64,000 nucleotides of DNA from Bombella apis (GTDB lineage: Bacteria; Pseudomonadota; Alphaproteobacteria; Acetobacterales; Acetobacteraceae), in assembly GCF_018221685.1 (NCBI RefSeq), contig NZ_JAGJTM010000003.1, positions 124,001 to 188,000 of the forward strand, in the 5' to 3' direction. A program made the translations under genes and the position numbers. Under the pieces are notes generated by a model that was not told the DNA's origin, did no database searches, and saw only the letters and a program-made list of their open reading frames with translations. Shown one piece after another: positions 27,292-36,501 of the stretch. Positions within the stretch are counted from its first letter, which is position 1, and the number at the start of each line of letters is the position of its first letter.

Positions 27292-28314
27292 TCAGGAGAA
27301 CACACCACTTTCGAAGGCATCTTCCCACGTACCCTGCGTGGAAGCACGGGAATATTCAGTCGCACGATTCTCGAAGAAATTCGTATGTTCCACCGCATTG
27401 AGCATGTCATCCACCCATGGCAGCGGATTTTCCTCGATGCCATAGATCGGGTCCAGACCAAGCTGGATCAGCCGGCGATCAGCAATGAAGCGGATGTAGC
27501 GCTCCACCTGCCCGGCAGACAGGCCCTCCACAGGCCCCATTTCGAAGGCCAGTTCGATGAAGGCATCCTCGTGGGCGACTGTCTGACGGCAGATTTCCAC
27601 CAGTTCAGCCCGGAATTCTTCCGTCCAGAGTTCCGGATTTTCCCGAATGAAGGTGCGGAAAAGCCGGATCATGGAGAGGCAGTGCAGCGTTTCATCACGC
27701 ACGGACCATGAAACGATCTGTCCCATCCCCTTCAGCTTGTTGAAGCGGGGGAAATTCAGCAGGATGGCAAAAGACGCAAACAGCTGGAGACCCTCCATGA
27801 AGGCTCCGAAGGCTGCCATCGTCTTGGCAACATCCCGCTTGCTGTTGATGTTGAAGGACTGCATGAAATCATACTTGTCCTTCATTTCCTTGTATTTCAG
27901 AAAGGCGGAATACTCCGTCTCCGGCATCCCGATCGTATCCAGCAGGTGGGAATAGGCCGCAATATGGATGGTCTCGATGTTCGAGAAACAGGAGAGCATC
28001 ATCAGGACTTCGGTCGGCTTGAAGACCTGACTGTAATACTTCATGTAGGCGGAGTTCACTTCCACGTCCGCCTGCGTGAAAAAGCGGAAAATCTGCGTGA
28101 CGAGATTCTGCTCGGCCTCTGAAAGTTTACGGTGCCAGTCCTTCACATCCTCGGCCAGCGGAACTTCCTCCGGCAGCCAGTGCAGACGCTGCTGGGTCAA
28201 CCAGGCATCATAGGCCCAAGGGTAGCGGAATGGCTTGTAAACCGGGTTTTCAACCAGAAGATTGGCCTGCTCGGCCGCTTCCGGGGCCGGCGGCAATGGA
28301 GTGCCATCTGTCAT
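27292..28314 (-). CDS. nrdB: Ribonucleoside-diphosphate reductase class Ia, beta subunit
   Basis: About 340 residues of ferritin-like fold. The second ligand helix reads ETIHIAAY (ExxHxxxY), so the radical tyrosine is kept, and a later helix has RDETLH (ExxH). It forms the diiron-tyrosyl radical cofactor for NrdA. The C-terminal tail (TWEDAFESGVFS) is the expected alpha-subunit docking peptide. The start at 28314 (MTDGTPL) is an ATG after an A/G-rich leader; a longer frame would need a TTG at 28368. It lies 104 bp downstream of nrdA, probably on the same transcript. Confidence 0.94.
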   Translation of the reverse strand: MTDGTPLPPAPEAAEQANLLVENPVYKPFRYPWAYDAWLTQQRLHWLPEEVPLAEDVKDWHRKLSEAEQNLVTQIFRFFTQADVEVNSAYMKYYSQVFKPTEVLMMLSCFSNIETIHIAAYSHLLDTIGMPETEYSAFLKYKEMKDKYDFMQSFNINSKRDVAKTMAAFGAFMEGLQLFASFAILLNFPRFNKLKGMGQIVSWSVRDETLHCLSMIRLFRTFIRENPELWTEEFRAELVEICRQTVAHEDAFIELAFEMGPVEGLSAGQVERYIRFIADRRLIQLGLDPIYGIEENPLPWVDDMLNAVEHTNFFENRATEYSRASTQGTWEDAFESGVFS

Positions 28315-28418
28315 CTCGCGAAACCTTTTTCCCTTGAGACACAGCCCTTCCAGGCTGAATCCCTCCAATATCCAGAGATGAGGCCATGCCGGGCAGGCCC
28401 CACCTCACACCCTCCGCC

Positions 28419-30332
28419 TTACTGGCAGGAGAGACATTCCTCATAACTCCCGGCACCACTCTCCGCATGGCGTGGCGTAGCCTGCGGAAGATGATCGTCA
28501 TCCCCCTCCATGATGTCACGCTTCACGGCAACATTGGACACCGTATCGGCCCTCTGGATGGAAAGGGAGCGGCAATAATACAGCGATTTGACGCCCTTCT
28601 TCCATGCCTCGTAATGGATGCGGACAAGGTCACGCTTGTGCACATCCGCCGGCAGGAACAGATTGACCGACTGCGACTGGCAGATGAACGGAGCACGGTC
28701 GGCAGCATGCTCAATCACCCAGCGCTGGTCAATCTCGAAGGCTGTTCTGAAAACATCCTTCTCATCCTGTGTCAGGAAATCGAGATGCTGTACGGACCCC
28801 TTGCTCAATGTGATGGAAGACCAGACCTCATCCGTATCCCGCCCATACTTCTGGAGCAGCTTCGCCAGATGGCGGTTCCGCACCGTGAAGGAGCCGGACA
28901 GTGTCTTCTGGAGAAACACGTTGGCACTGATGGGATCAATCCCCGGGCTGGCATTGCCCGCAATGATGGAAATGGACGCTGTCGGCGCCACGGCCATCCT
29001 GTTGGAGAACCGTTCCTGAAAACCATATTCTTCAGCATCCGGACACGGGCCCCGTGTCTTTGCCAGCTCGCGGGATGCCTCAGCCGTCTGCTTCGAGATA
29101 TGCTCAAAGAACTTCTTGTTCCACACCTTCGCCATGACACTACCAAAGGGCACCATCCTGGACTGAAGGAAGGAATGGAAACCCATCACACCCAACCCGA
29201 CCGACCGCTCCCGCATGGCGGCATAACGGGCATGGGCCATGTCGTCCGGCGCATTGTCGATGAAGTCCTGCAACACATTGTCGAGGAACAGCATCACATC
29301 CTTGATGAAGTGCGGGTCATCTTTCCATTCATCCCAATATTCCAGATTCAGGGATGAAAGACAGCAGACAGCCGTACGGGTCTTGCCATGATGGTCAATC
29401 CCCGTCGGCAGGGTGATCTCGGCACAGAGGTTGGAGGTCTTCACCTCCAGCCCTGCCAGCCTGTGATGTTCCGGCCGGGCACGGTTCACCGTGTCCGAAA
29501 ACACGATGTAGGGCTCGCCCTGTTCCATGCGTGCTGTCAGAAGGCGTATCCACAGGCCACGGGCCGACACCTTGCGAATGACGCTATGATCCTTGGGGGA
29601 AACGAGTGGCCATTCCTCATCACCCGCCACGGCCCGCATGAAATCGTCCGTCAGCAGCACACCATGATGCAGATTGAGGGCCTTGCGGTTGGGATCACCA
29701 CCAGTGGGACGGCGCATCTCGATGAATTCTTCAATCTCGGGATGCCAGATAGGCAGATAAACTGCAGCGGAACCACGCCGCAGGCTGCCCTGGCTGATGG
29801 CGAGCGTCAGGCTGTCCATCACCCGAATAAAGGGAATCACACCGGATGTTTTACCATTCCGGCCGATATTCTCCCCGATAGACCGCAGATTGCCCCAATA
29901 GGAACCAATCCCCCCTCCTTTGGCAGCCAGCCAGACATTCTCATTCCAGAGCCCGACAATCCCCTCGAGACTGTCCTCCGATTCATTGAGAAAACAGGAA
30001 ATCGGAAGACCACGATTCGTCCCGCCGTTGGAAAGAACAGGTGTGGCTGGCATGAACCAGTGCTGGGACATGTAATCGTAAATACGCTGTGCATGCCCCT
30101 CATCAGCTCCATACCGGGATGCCACGCGCGCAAACAGCCCCTGATATGTCTCACCTTCCAGCAGGTAGCGGTCATCCAGAGTGGCACGACCGAAGTCTGT
30201 CAGGCGCTCGTCACGTTCCGGCGTCGTCCGCACAGGCGGATGCCCCGGCAGCTGAACAACATTGGGGAAGAGCTCGGGTTCTTCTGTCCCACCCAACGGG
30301 TGAGCGAACGTCTGCGCATCATGCATGGTCAT
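28419..30332 (-). CDS. nrdA: Ribonucleoside-diphosphate reductase class Ia, alpha subunit
   Basis: 637 residues with the ten-stranded barrel core: a substrate-site Cys in LPISCFLNES, the thiyl Cys in TSNLCAEITL, its partner in CCLSSLNLEYWD, and the thioredoxin-reducible tail ECLSCQ. The Tyr pair near YYCRS is present. The N-terminus is too short and motif-poor for an ATP-cone, so allosteric activity control may be absent. It reduces NDPs to dNDPs with NrdB. The upstream region has NrdR-box-like sites. The ATG at 30332 starts MTMHDAQTF; an internal ATG two codons on is possible. Confidence 0.95.
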   Translation of the reverse strand: MTMHDAQTFAHPLGGTEEPELFPNVVQLPGHPPVRTTPERDERLTDFGRATLDDRYLLEGETYQGLFARVASRYGADEGHAQRIYDYMSQHWFMPATPVLSNGGTNRGLPISCFLNESEDSLEGIVGLWNENVWLAAKGGGIGSYWGNLRSIGENIGRNGKTSGVIPFIRVMDSLTLAISQGSLRRGSAAVYLPIWHPEIEEFIEMRRPTGGDPNRKALNLHHGVLLTDDFMRAVAGDEEWPLVSPKDHSVIRKVSARGLWIRLLTARMEQGEPYIVFSDTVNRARPEHHRLAGLEVKTSNLCAEITLPTGIDHHGKTRTAVCCLSSLNLEYWDEWKDDPHFIKDVMLFLDNVLQDFIDNAPDDMAHARYAAMRERSVGLGVMGFHSFLQSRMVPFGSVMAKVWNKKFFEHISKQTAEASRELAKTRGPCPDAEEYGFQERFSNRMAVAPTASISIIAGNASPGIDPISANVFLQKTLSGSFTVRNRHLAKLLQKYGRDTDEVWSSITLSKGSVQHLDFLTQDEKDVFRTAFEIDQRWVIEHAADRAPFICQSQSVNLFLPADVHKRDLVRIHYEAWKKGVKSLYYCRSLSIQRADTVSNVAVKRDIMEGDDDHLPQATPRHAESGAGSYEECLSCQ

Positions 30333-30439
30333 GAATCGAGCCCCTCATTTCGGCATCATTTTCGGCTTAAACAGTCCTCCCATCTCCCATGGATGAAGGG
30401 CATATTTCAAGGCTTGTTTTTCGTCAGGTTTTATGCATT

Positions 30440-30488
30440 TTCGCATATATAGGGTTAACCCGTTCACAATGAACACTATATATTGTAA
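30440..30488 (-). promoter_or_regulatory. Putative NrdR operator (two boxes) upstream of nrdA
   Basis: Box 2 at 30473-30488 reads ACACTATATATTGTAA and matches the NrdR consensus ACACTATATATAGTGT at 13 of 16 positions. Box 1 at 30440-30455 is degenerate but keeps the ATATATAG core and GT end. The boxes start 33 bp apart, near the three-turn spacing known for NrdR pairs, and lie 108-156 bp upstream of the nrdA start codon. Confidence 0.72.
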
Positions 30489-30524
30489 CGAGCTCTCACC
30501 CTTCCTGCTGAATAACAACAGTTT

Positions 30525-31619
30525 TCAGAGCCACCCACATTGGGCATGGTTACGCAGCAACTGGTCCGCCAGGATGCAGGCCATCATGGCCTCGGCCACC
30601 GGTACGGCCCGGATGCCGATGCAGGGGTCATGCCGCCCCTTTGTCCGGACATCCACCGCCTCACCATCCCGCGTGATGCTCGGTACGGGCAGCAATATGG
30701 AGCTGGTTGGTTTGATCGCCATGCGGGCCACGATAGGCTGCCCCGTGGAGATACCCCCCAGAATACCCCCGGCGTGATTGCTGAGAAATACAGGCTCCAT
30801 CGGATTATCGGAGGGACGGATGGGATCCGCATTTTCCTCGCCATGGAGGGCGGCAACCCCCATGCCATCACCAATCTCGACCGCTTTCACACCATTGATA
30901 CCCATGAGGCCGCCAGCCAGTTCGGAGTCCAGCTTGCCATAAACAGGCGCCCCCAGCCCGGCAGGAACGCCTTCCGCCACGACCTCCAGCGTCGCACCGA
31001 TGGAGGATCCGGACTTTCTCACCTCTTCCAGCTGCTCGCTCCACGCCGGAACGATTCCCGCATCTGGAGAGAAGAACGGATTCCGTTCCACCTCATCCCA
31101 ATCCCAGCGTTCCCTGTCCACGGACTGCCCACCAATACCCGTAAGGGCACCACGGATGAGCAGCTGCGGCCCGACAAGCTCCCGCAGGATGACCCGTGCC
31201 ACGGCTCCCGCTGCGACACGCATGGCCGTCTCCCGTGCGGAAGACCGCCCGCCACCACGATAGTCACGGATGCCGTACTTCAGATCATAGGCAATATCTG
31301 CATGGCCAGGCCGATACTGCCGGGCAATCTCCCCATAATCCCGGGACCGCTGATCCGTATTCTCAATCATCAGGGAAATGGGGGTGCCCGTCGTCTGCCC
31401 CTCAAACACCCCGGAGAGAATCCGCACCTCATCCGGTTCACGCCGCTGCGTCGTATAACGGGACTGACCCGGCCGCCTCTTCTCCAGCCAGGGCTGAATG
31501 TCATCCTCCGACAGTTTCAGGCGTGGCGGACAGCCATCAATCACGCAGCCAATCGCTGGACCGTGGCTCTCTCCCCATGTCGTAACACGTAGCAGACGCC
31601 CAAAACTGTTTTCAGACAT
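30525..31619 (-). CDS. aroC: Chorismate synthase
   Basis: 364 residues. Family signatures are all visible: [34 protein letters not shown], the RPGHAD segment, [14 protein letters not shown] and the SGISTGQ-like GGISTGQPI. It makes chorismate from EPSP with reduced flavin as cofactor. The ATG at 31619 (MSENSFG) starts at the conserved N-terminus; a longer frame runs back into the fabI 3' end and is not conserved. It lies 5 bp downstream of fabI and is likely co-transcribed with it. Confidence 0.95.
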   Translation of the reverse strand: MSENSFGRLLRVTTWGESHGPAIGCVIDGCPPRLKLSEDDIQPWLEKRRPGQSRYTTQRREPDEVRILSGVFEGQTTGTPISLMIENTDQRSRDYGEIARQYRPGHADIAYDLKYGIRDYRGGGRSSARETAMRVAAGAVARVILRELVGPQLLIRGALTGIGGQSVDRERWDWDEVERNPFFSPDAGIVPAWSEQLEEVRKSGSSIGATLEVVAEGVPAGLGAPVYGKLDSELAGGLMGINGVKAVEIGDGMGVAALHGEENADPIRPSDNPMEPVFLSNHAGGILGGISTGQPIVARMAIKPTSSILLPVPSITRDGEAVDVRTKGRHDPCIGIRAVPVAEAMMACILADQLLRNHAQCGWL

Positions 31620-31624
31620 TATTC

Positions 31625-32476
31625 TTATTCCCCAGAGGAGAGGCTCATGTCGGGAGCTTCCGGGTTCTTCATGCCAATGATGTTGTAACCGCAATCCACG
31701 TGATGCACCTCACCCGTCACACCGCTGGAAAGATCTGACAGCAGATACAGGCCGGAACCACCGACATCCTTCAGGGACACATTGCGCTCCATCGGAGCAT
31801 TGACCTGATTCCAGCGCAGGATGTAGCGGAAGTCCCCGATGCCATTGGCTGCCAGTGTCATGATCGGTCCGGCAGAAATGCCGTTCACACGGATATCATC
31901 ACGACCCAGATCCACCGCCATGTAACGGACGGAGGCTTCAAGTGCTGCCTTGGCAACACCCATCACATTATAATGCGGCATGACACGCTCTGCCCCCAGA
32001 TAGGTCAGGGTCAGCAGGGAGCCACCGGCATTCATCATGGCCGCAGCCCGACGGGCCACTGCCGTGAAAGAGAAGCAGGAAATATCCAGCGCCTGGAGGA
32101 AAGCCTCACGGGGGGTATCCACATAGCGCCCGCGCAGATACTGCTTGTCAGCCCAGCCAATGGCATGAACGACAAAGTCGATCTTGCCCCAGGCCTTCTC
32201 GACCTCATCGAACGTGGCATTGATGGCAGCGTCATCACTCACATCACAGGGCAGGACCATGGTGGACCCCACACTTTCTGCCAGCGGACGTACACGCTTG
32301 CCCAGAGCCTCACCCTGATAGGTGAAGGCGATTTCAGCCCCCTGGTCCGCACAGGCCTTGGCAATGGCCCAGGCAATGGAGTTCTTGTTTGCCACACCCA
32401 TGACAACACCACGCTTGCCAGCCATGAGTGTTCCCTTGGCTGTTTCCTGCTGCGTGTGCGCTTCCGTTTCTGACAT
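31625..32476 (-). CDS. fabI: Enoyl-[acyl-carrier-protein] reductase (NADH) FabI
   Basis: 283 residues of SDR fold. The FabI-type cofactor motif is [14 protein letters not shown] (about 27-40), and the catalytic pair is Tyr169 and Lys176 (YNVMGVAK, the YX6K spacing of FabI), with a further Tyr at 159. It performs the last reduction step of fatty-acid elongation. The ATG at 32476 follows AAGGGGGCTGACC. A much longer in-frame reading to 33133 crosses the divergent waaA gene and is not credible. Confidence 0.93.
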   Translation of the reverse strand: MSETEAHTQQETAKGTLMAGKRGVVMGVANKNSIAWAIAKACADQGAEIAFTYQGEALGKRVRPLAESVGSTMVLPCDVSDDAAINATFDEVEKAWGKIDFVVHAIGWADKQYLRGRYVDTPREAFLQALDISCFSFTAVARRAAAMMNAGGSLLTLTYLGAERVMPHYNVMGVAKAALEASVRYMAVDLGRDDIRVNGISAGPIMTLAANGIGDFRYILRWNQVNAPMERNVSLKDVGGSGLYLLSDLSSGVTGEVHHVDCGYNIIGMKNPEAPDMSLSSGE

Positions 32477-32620
32477 GGTCAGCCCCCTTGAGGATAATCC
32501 TGGATATATAATAAGTGGGTCATCTCGTCGCACAAGGCTGGCCACTCGGCAAGGCCCTCCCGTCACGAGGAAAACGTTTTTACGCTTCCCTCTGCGTTGT
32601 GCTGGGGAGATGATGCGAAA

Positions 32621-33925
32621 ATGCACCACCCGTGCCGCATGGAACACGCAATGGGCCGTTACCCTTCCTTCACGCCTCTGGCCGCCCCCCTTCTCACAAT
32701 ATGGTCGCTGATCGGCCATGCCGCCATGCCATGGCTCCGCCGTCATGCCCGCAAAAGGCTGCAGCAGGGCAGGGAAAACAGAACCCGCCTGCCGGAACGT
32801 TTCGCCCGGGCAGGAATGCCCCGCCCCTCCCATGACGGACCGCTCCTTTGGGTTCATGCTGCCAGTGTGGGAGAAAGCCGGTGCATCCTGCCTGTTGTCA
32901 GTCAGCTTCTGGCAGACAGCCCCAAGCTGACCATCCTCATGACAACAGCCACCCTGACCGGTGGAGAAACGGTCGCCGCCCATCCGGCCAGTCACACGGG
33001 GCGGCTGATCCATCAGCTCATCCCCTATGATGCCCCGCATCTCCTTGAGCGTTTCATGGCATACTGGCAACCGATCGGGCTGGTTCTTACGGAAAGTGAA
33101 CTCTGGCCGGGCCTGCTCTGCCTGAGCCGACAAAAAAAACTGCCTGTCATGCTGCTCAATGCACGTCTCTCGCCCCGTTCTGCCGCACGCTGGCGGTGGG
33201 CATCACCCCTGCTGCGCCACCTCCTGGAAGCCTGCCACTGGATCATGCCCCGAAGCATGGATGATGCGCAGGCTTTTGCCCGATTCGGAATCGGGCCACT
33301 CCTGCCCCCGGCGGATCTGAAAGAAGATTCGCCCCCTCTGCCCTTTGATGCATCCGAGGCTGTCACCCTGCGCAGGCAACTTGGGGAACGCTCCATTTTT
33401 GTGGCGGCTTCCACGCATCCGGGCGAAGAAGAGATCATCATTGCAGCCGCCCGGCAGGCCAAAAAAGAACGCCCTGACCTGCTCACCGTCATCATCCCCC
33501 GTCATCCTGAAAGAGGCAAAGAACTGGCCCAGACCCATCAGGCTCCCTGCCGTTCCAAGGGACAGGTTCCTGGAGGTGGGGATGATGTATGGATCATCGA
33601 CACGCTGGGAGAAGTCGGCCTCTTCTTTCAGCTTGCCGAGCGGGTCTTCATCGGCAATTCCCTTGTCCCACCCGGAGGAGGCCACAACCCTCTGGAATCC
33701 CTCCATTTCCGCCGCCCTACGGCCATCGGTCCATACATGCAGAACTGGACAGCACTCTGCGCCCGTCATGCAGGCTCACTCCATCCTGTTGAGCATCAGG
33801 AGGCACTCGCACGCTGGCTGAAAGCCCGCCATCTTCCCAGCCCCAGGCCCCCTCAGCAGAATCAGGCAGGCAGGCAGGCAATTCGCCTTATTAAGGACAC
33901 AATTTTGACTAAAAAGTCATTTTGA
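32621..33925 (+). CDS. waaA: 3-deoxy-D-manno-octulosonic acid (Kdo) transferase
   Basis: About 434 residues. N-terminal membrane-associated segment (PLLTIWSLIGHAAMPWL), then the GT30 core: LLWVHAASVGES, LVLTESELWPG, LLNARLSPRSA, and the C-terminal sugar-nucleotide site GNSLVPPGGGHNPLE. It attaches Kdo to lipid IVA in the inner membrane. Start is uncertain: ATG 32621 has GGGGAGATG upstream, while ATG 32651 (MGRYPSF) sits at the beginning of the conserved part. Its stop overlaps the lpxK start (TGATG), and lpxK and the acyltransferase gene follow, giving a lipid A operon divergent from fabI. Confidence 0.92.
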   Translation: MHHPCRMEHAMGRYPSFTPLAAPLLTIWSLIGHAAMPWLRRHARKRLQQGRENRTRLPERFARAGMPRPSHDGPLLWVHAASVGESRCILPVVSQLLADSPKLTILMTTATLTGGETVAAHPASHTGRLIHQLIPYDAPHLLERFMAYWQPIGLVLTESELWPGLLCLSRQKKLPVMLLNARLSPRSAARWRWASPLLRHLLEACHWIMPRSMDDAQAFARFGIGPLLPPADLKEDSPPLPFDASEAVTLRRQLGERSIFVAASTHPGEEEIIIAAARQAKKERPDLLTVIIPRHPERGKELAQTHQAPCRSKGQVPGGGDDVWIIDTLGEVGLFFQLAERVFIGNSLVPPGGGHNPLESLHFRRPTAIGPYMQNWTALCARHAGSLHPVEHQEALARWLKARHLPSPRPPQQNQAGRQAIRLIKDTILTKKSF

Positions 33926-34905
33926 TGAAATTGACGGCCCCTTCTTTCTGGCAGACCCCTGCCCCGACCATGCTTTCCAATCTTCTTTTGCCTTTCAGTA
34001 AAGTGACGGGGTTCGTCGCCAGGCAACGTCAGACCCAGCCTTCACTCAGGCTGCCCGTTCCTGTTCTATGCTGTGGAAACATCACCGTAGGCGGAACTGG
34101 CAAAACGCCCATGAGCCTCCATCTGCTCCAAAAGCTGATCCAGAGAGGACGGACTCCCCATGCCCTAACCCGTGGTCACGGTGGCCGGTCCAAAAAGACA
34201 GGACTGATCTCCCCCACACTGGACAGGGCCGTTGATGTCGGCGATGAAACCATCCTGCTGGCCCGCCTTGCCCCCACATGGCGAGGACCGGACCGCAGAG
34301 CCAATGCCCTGCGGGCCATCGAAGCAGGGGCAGACTGCCTGGTCATGGATGACGGTCTACAGGACCCTTCCCTCCACAAAGACCTCTCCCTGCTGGTCAT
34401 TGACGGTCCGGCGGGGCTGGGCAACCAGCGCCTGCTTCCTGCCGGGCCATTGCGGGAATCACTTCCTGATCTCCTGCCCCGGCTACACGCCACTGTCATC
34501 CTCGGTGACGACCGCCAGCATATCGCCGGGCAGCTGCCTCCGTCCCTTCCTGTCCTGAAAGGAACCCTCTCCCCTGGCACCGCCATCCAGAAGCTGCGGG
34601 GCTATCAGCTCATTGCCTTTGCCGGGATCGGTCGCCCCCAGAAATTCTTCTCCACCCTTCAGGATGCAGGCCTTACCCTGTTGCGGACTCTCACATTCCC
34701 TGACCATCACATCTACTCGGCCCGTGAACTGAAGAAACTGGCCCAGCTGGCCCATATGCCAGAGACCGTTCTGGTCACGACGGAAAAAGATTTTGTAAAA
34801 CTGCCCCCACTCTTCCAGAATTTCGTGGTTAGCCTTGATGTTGAACCCCGATGGAGCAACCCTAGGCTGATGGATGAACTTCTTGACCACTTTCTGGCAG
34901 AGTAA
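33925..34905 (+). CDS. lpxK: Tetraacyldisaccharide 4'-kinase
   Basis: 326 residues with an N-terminal membrane helix and the LpxK P-loop GNITVGGTGKTP (about 51-62); DDGLQDPSL carries the catalytic Asp region. It phosphorylates the 4' position of the lipid A disaccharide to give lipid IVA. The ATG at 33925 shares its A with the waaA TGA stop; a TTG one codon upstream is also open. In order of reaction, LpxK acts before WaaA and the late acyltransferase, whose gene follows 30 bp downstream. Confidence 0.94.
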   Translation: MKLTAPSFWQTPAPTMLSNLLLPFSKVTGFVARQRQTQPSLRLPVPVLCCGNITVGGTGKTPMSLHLLQKLIQRGRTPHALTRGHGGRSKKTGLISPTLDRAVDVGDETILLARLAPTWRGPDRRANALRAIEAGADCLVMDDGLQDPSLHKDLSLLVIDGPAGLGNQRLLPAGPLRESLPDLLPRLHATVILGDDRQHIAGQLPPSLPVLKGTLSPGTAIQKLRGYQLIAFAGIGRPQKFFSTLQDAGLTLLRTLTFPDHHIYSARELKKLAQLAHMPETVLVTTEKDFVKLPPLFQNFVVSLDVEPRWSNPRLMDELLDHFLAE

Positions 34906-34935
34906 CTGCCCCTCTCATGTCCCGGCCCCGCACCC

Positions 34936-35847
34936 ATGAAACATTATCTTGAGGCATGGGGCCTGAAGGGGCTTCTCTGGTTTGCCAGCAAGCTGCCTGC
35001 GGGTCTGTCTTCCCGTTTGGGAGGAACCGTGGCGGCTCTTGTCGGGCCGTGCCTTCCCTCATCCCGCATTGCCGACATCAACCTGCACCGTGCCTTTCCC
35101 ACGATGGACCGAAAGACACGCCGGAGGCTCGTCAGAGGCTGCTGGTGGAACATTGGCAGCACATTGGGAGAACTCCCCCACCTTCCTGACCTGCCGGAAG
35201 GGGCTGCTACAGGTCCCGGCTGGCGTGTCCTGAATGATGAACTCCTGCACCAGGCCCGCAAAAGCGGGCGCCCTGTCATTTTCTTTTCAGGCCATCTCGG
35301 CAACTGGGAACTCATGCCCCTGATTGTTGCCCGTTATGACATGGCTTTTTCCCCTTTCTACCGTGCCCCCAACAACCCTCTGGTTGACCAGCTGCTCTGT
35401 CGGCTGCGACGCCACATTGTCGGCACACCCGTTTCATTCTTCCCAAAAGGGAAGCAGGGAGCACGGGATGCTGTCCGCCATCTCGCCAGAGGTGGATATC
35501 TTGGCGTGCTGGGGGACCAGAAAATGAACGATGGGATTGAGGTTTCCTTCTTCGGCCATCCTACCATGACAGCCCCGGCTGCTGCGGCCCTGGCCCTCAG
35601 ATTCAATGCTCTGATCATTACAGGGCATGTCTGGCGGGAAGGCCCGGCCCGTCTGGTTCTGGAGGTGGGGTCCTGCCTTGACCCGAAAGATCATGCCAGC
35701 ACAGCCCGTTCCCGCCATGACATGATTCGTCACCTGACCCAGCTCCTGAATGATGAGCTGGAACAATGGATTACGAAACGCCCGGAAAACTGGCTCTGGT
35801 TGCATCGGCGATGGGCAAAATCCTGTTACCGGAATAAGAAAAAGTAA
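34936..35847 (+). CDS. Lipid A late acyltransferase (LpxL/LpxM-like)
   Basis: 303 residues, the length of the HtrB/MsbB family, with the catalytic HX4E in SGHLGNWE (His120, Glu125). Later motifs are FYRAPNNPLVD, GVLGDQKMNDG and PAAAALALR. A short hydrophobic N-terminal segment (LKGLLWFASKLPAG) should sit at the inner membrane. It probably adds a secondary acyl chain to Kdo2-lipid IVA; which position is not decidable. It is the last gene of the waaA-lpxK operon. Confidence 0.9.
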   Translation: MKHYLEAWGLKGLLWFASKLPAGLSSRLGGTVAALVGPCLPSSRIADINLHRAFPTMDRKTRRRLVRGCWWNIGSTLGELPHLPDLPEGAATGPGWRVLNDELLHQARKSGRPVIFFSGHLGNWELMPLIVARYDMAFSPFYRAPNNPLVDQLLCRLRRHIVGTPVSFFPKGKQGARDAVRHLARGGYLGVLGDQKMNDGIEVSFFGHPTMTAPAAAALALRFNALIITGHVWREGPARLVLEVGSCLDPKDHASTARSRHDMIRHLTQLLNDELEQWITKRPENWLWLHRRWAKSCYRNKKK

Positions 35848-35853
35848 ATTTTA

Positions 35854-35881
35854 CCTAGCCATGCGTCCGAAACATGGTAGG
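35854..35881 (+). terminator. Hairpin after the lipid A operon
   Basis: CCTA-G-CCATG (35854-35863) pairs with CATGG-TAGG (35873-35881) apart from one bulged G. It starts 7 nt after the acyltransferase stop. The following tract is not T-rich, so it is a weak terminator candidate. Confidence 0.4.
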
Positions 35882-36014
35882 ATTGCAAAATGAGAACAAG
35901 ATCATAGCAGCCAAGCCTTCCTGTTCAGTTTTCAGATAGCGCGCTTCGGCACCATGGGTTGTTCTGATTGTGATGCAGCAGGGGTTTCCCTGTTCCCATG
36001 AAGGAGATGCTGAC

Positions 36015-36401
36015 ATGGCTCAGAAAGCATTCCGCGTGGCAGAACACGCCACGGCCCCCTCCTCCAGCGCCCGGGAACATGCGGGCGGTGTTGTCGTCCC
36101 GTTCCGCCAGAAGCTCCTTTCCCATCATCGCCACTACCTGGCCACATGGCTCATTGCCAGCGAGAAAATGGGCATTCTTGATGCCTCCATTGAATCATCT
36201 CCGGACCAGCAGACAGCCGATCCCAGCCTGGTGGTCATCTGGGTTCGGGAAAATGCCGACCCTGCCTACCTCATCAGCCTGCGTGGTCCCTACTGGGTTC
36301 TCACGGACTGCCTGAGAGACAACGAGCTTGGCCGTTACCGGACCTTCTCCGAAGCACTTCATACCATCCGTCCCGTTCTGCCCCTGCATGCATCAGCCTG
36401 A
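36015..36401 (+). CDS. Protein of unknown function
   Basis: 128 residues from ATG 36015, which has a good GGAGATGCTGAC site; an earlier in-frame ATG at 35970 lacks one. The first ~25 residues are polar and Ala/Ser-rich. The rest looks like a small alpha/beta domain with helix FRQKLLSHHRHYLATWLIAS and strands LVVIWVRENADPAYLISL and PYWVLTDCLRDNELGRYRTF. I recognise no family. It has its own leader of about 165 bp and a strong terminator, so it is probably monocistronic. No signal peptide or membrane span is evident. Confidence 0.7.
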   Translation: MAQKAFRVAEHATAPSSSAREHAGGVVVPFRQKLLSHHRHYLATWLIASEKMGILDASIESSPDQQTADPSLVVIWVRENADPAYLISLRGPYWVLTDCLRDNELGRYRTFSEALHTIRPVLPLHASA

Positions 36402-36437
36402 CATGACGTCCTGCTGAAGCGATTTTTCGTTCTACAG

Positions 36438-36470
36438 AAAAAGCCCGTCTGACATGCAGACGGGCTTTTT
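36438..36470. terminator. Strong bidirectional intrinsic terminator
   Basis: A perfect 14-bp stem, AAAAAGCCCGTCTG (36438-36451) with CAGACGGGCTTTTT (36457-36470), and a 5-nt loop ACATG. It gives a T-run in both directions and separates two convergent genes (ending at 36401 and 36502). Confidence 0.93.
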
Positions 36471-36501
36471 CCCATGGAAGCAGGCAAAAAGCCAAAACCT
36501 G

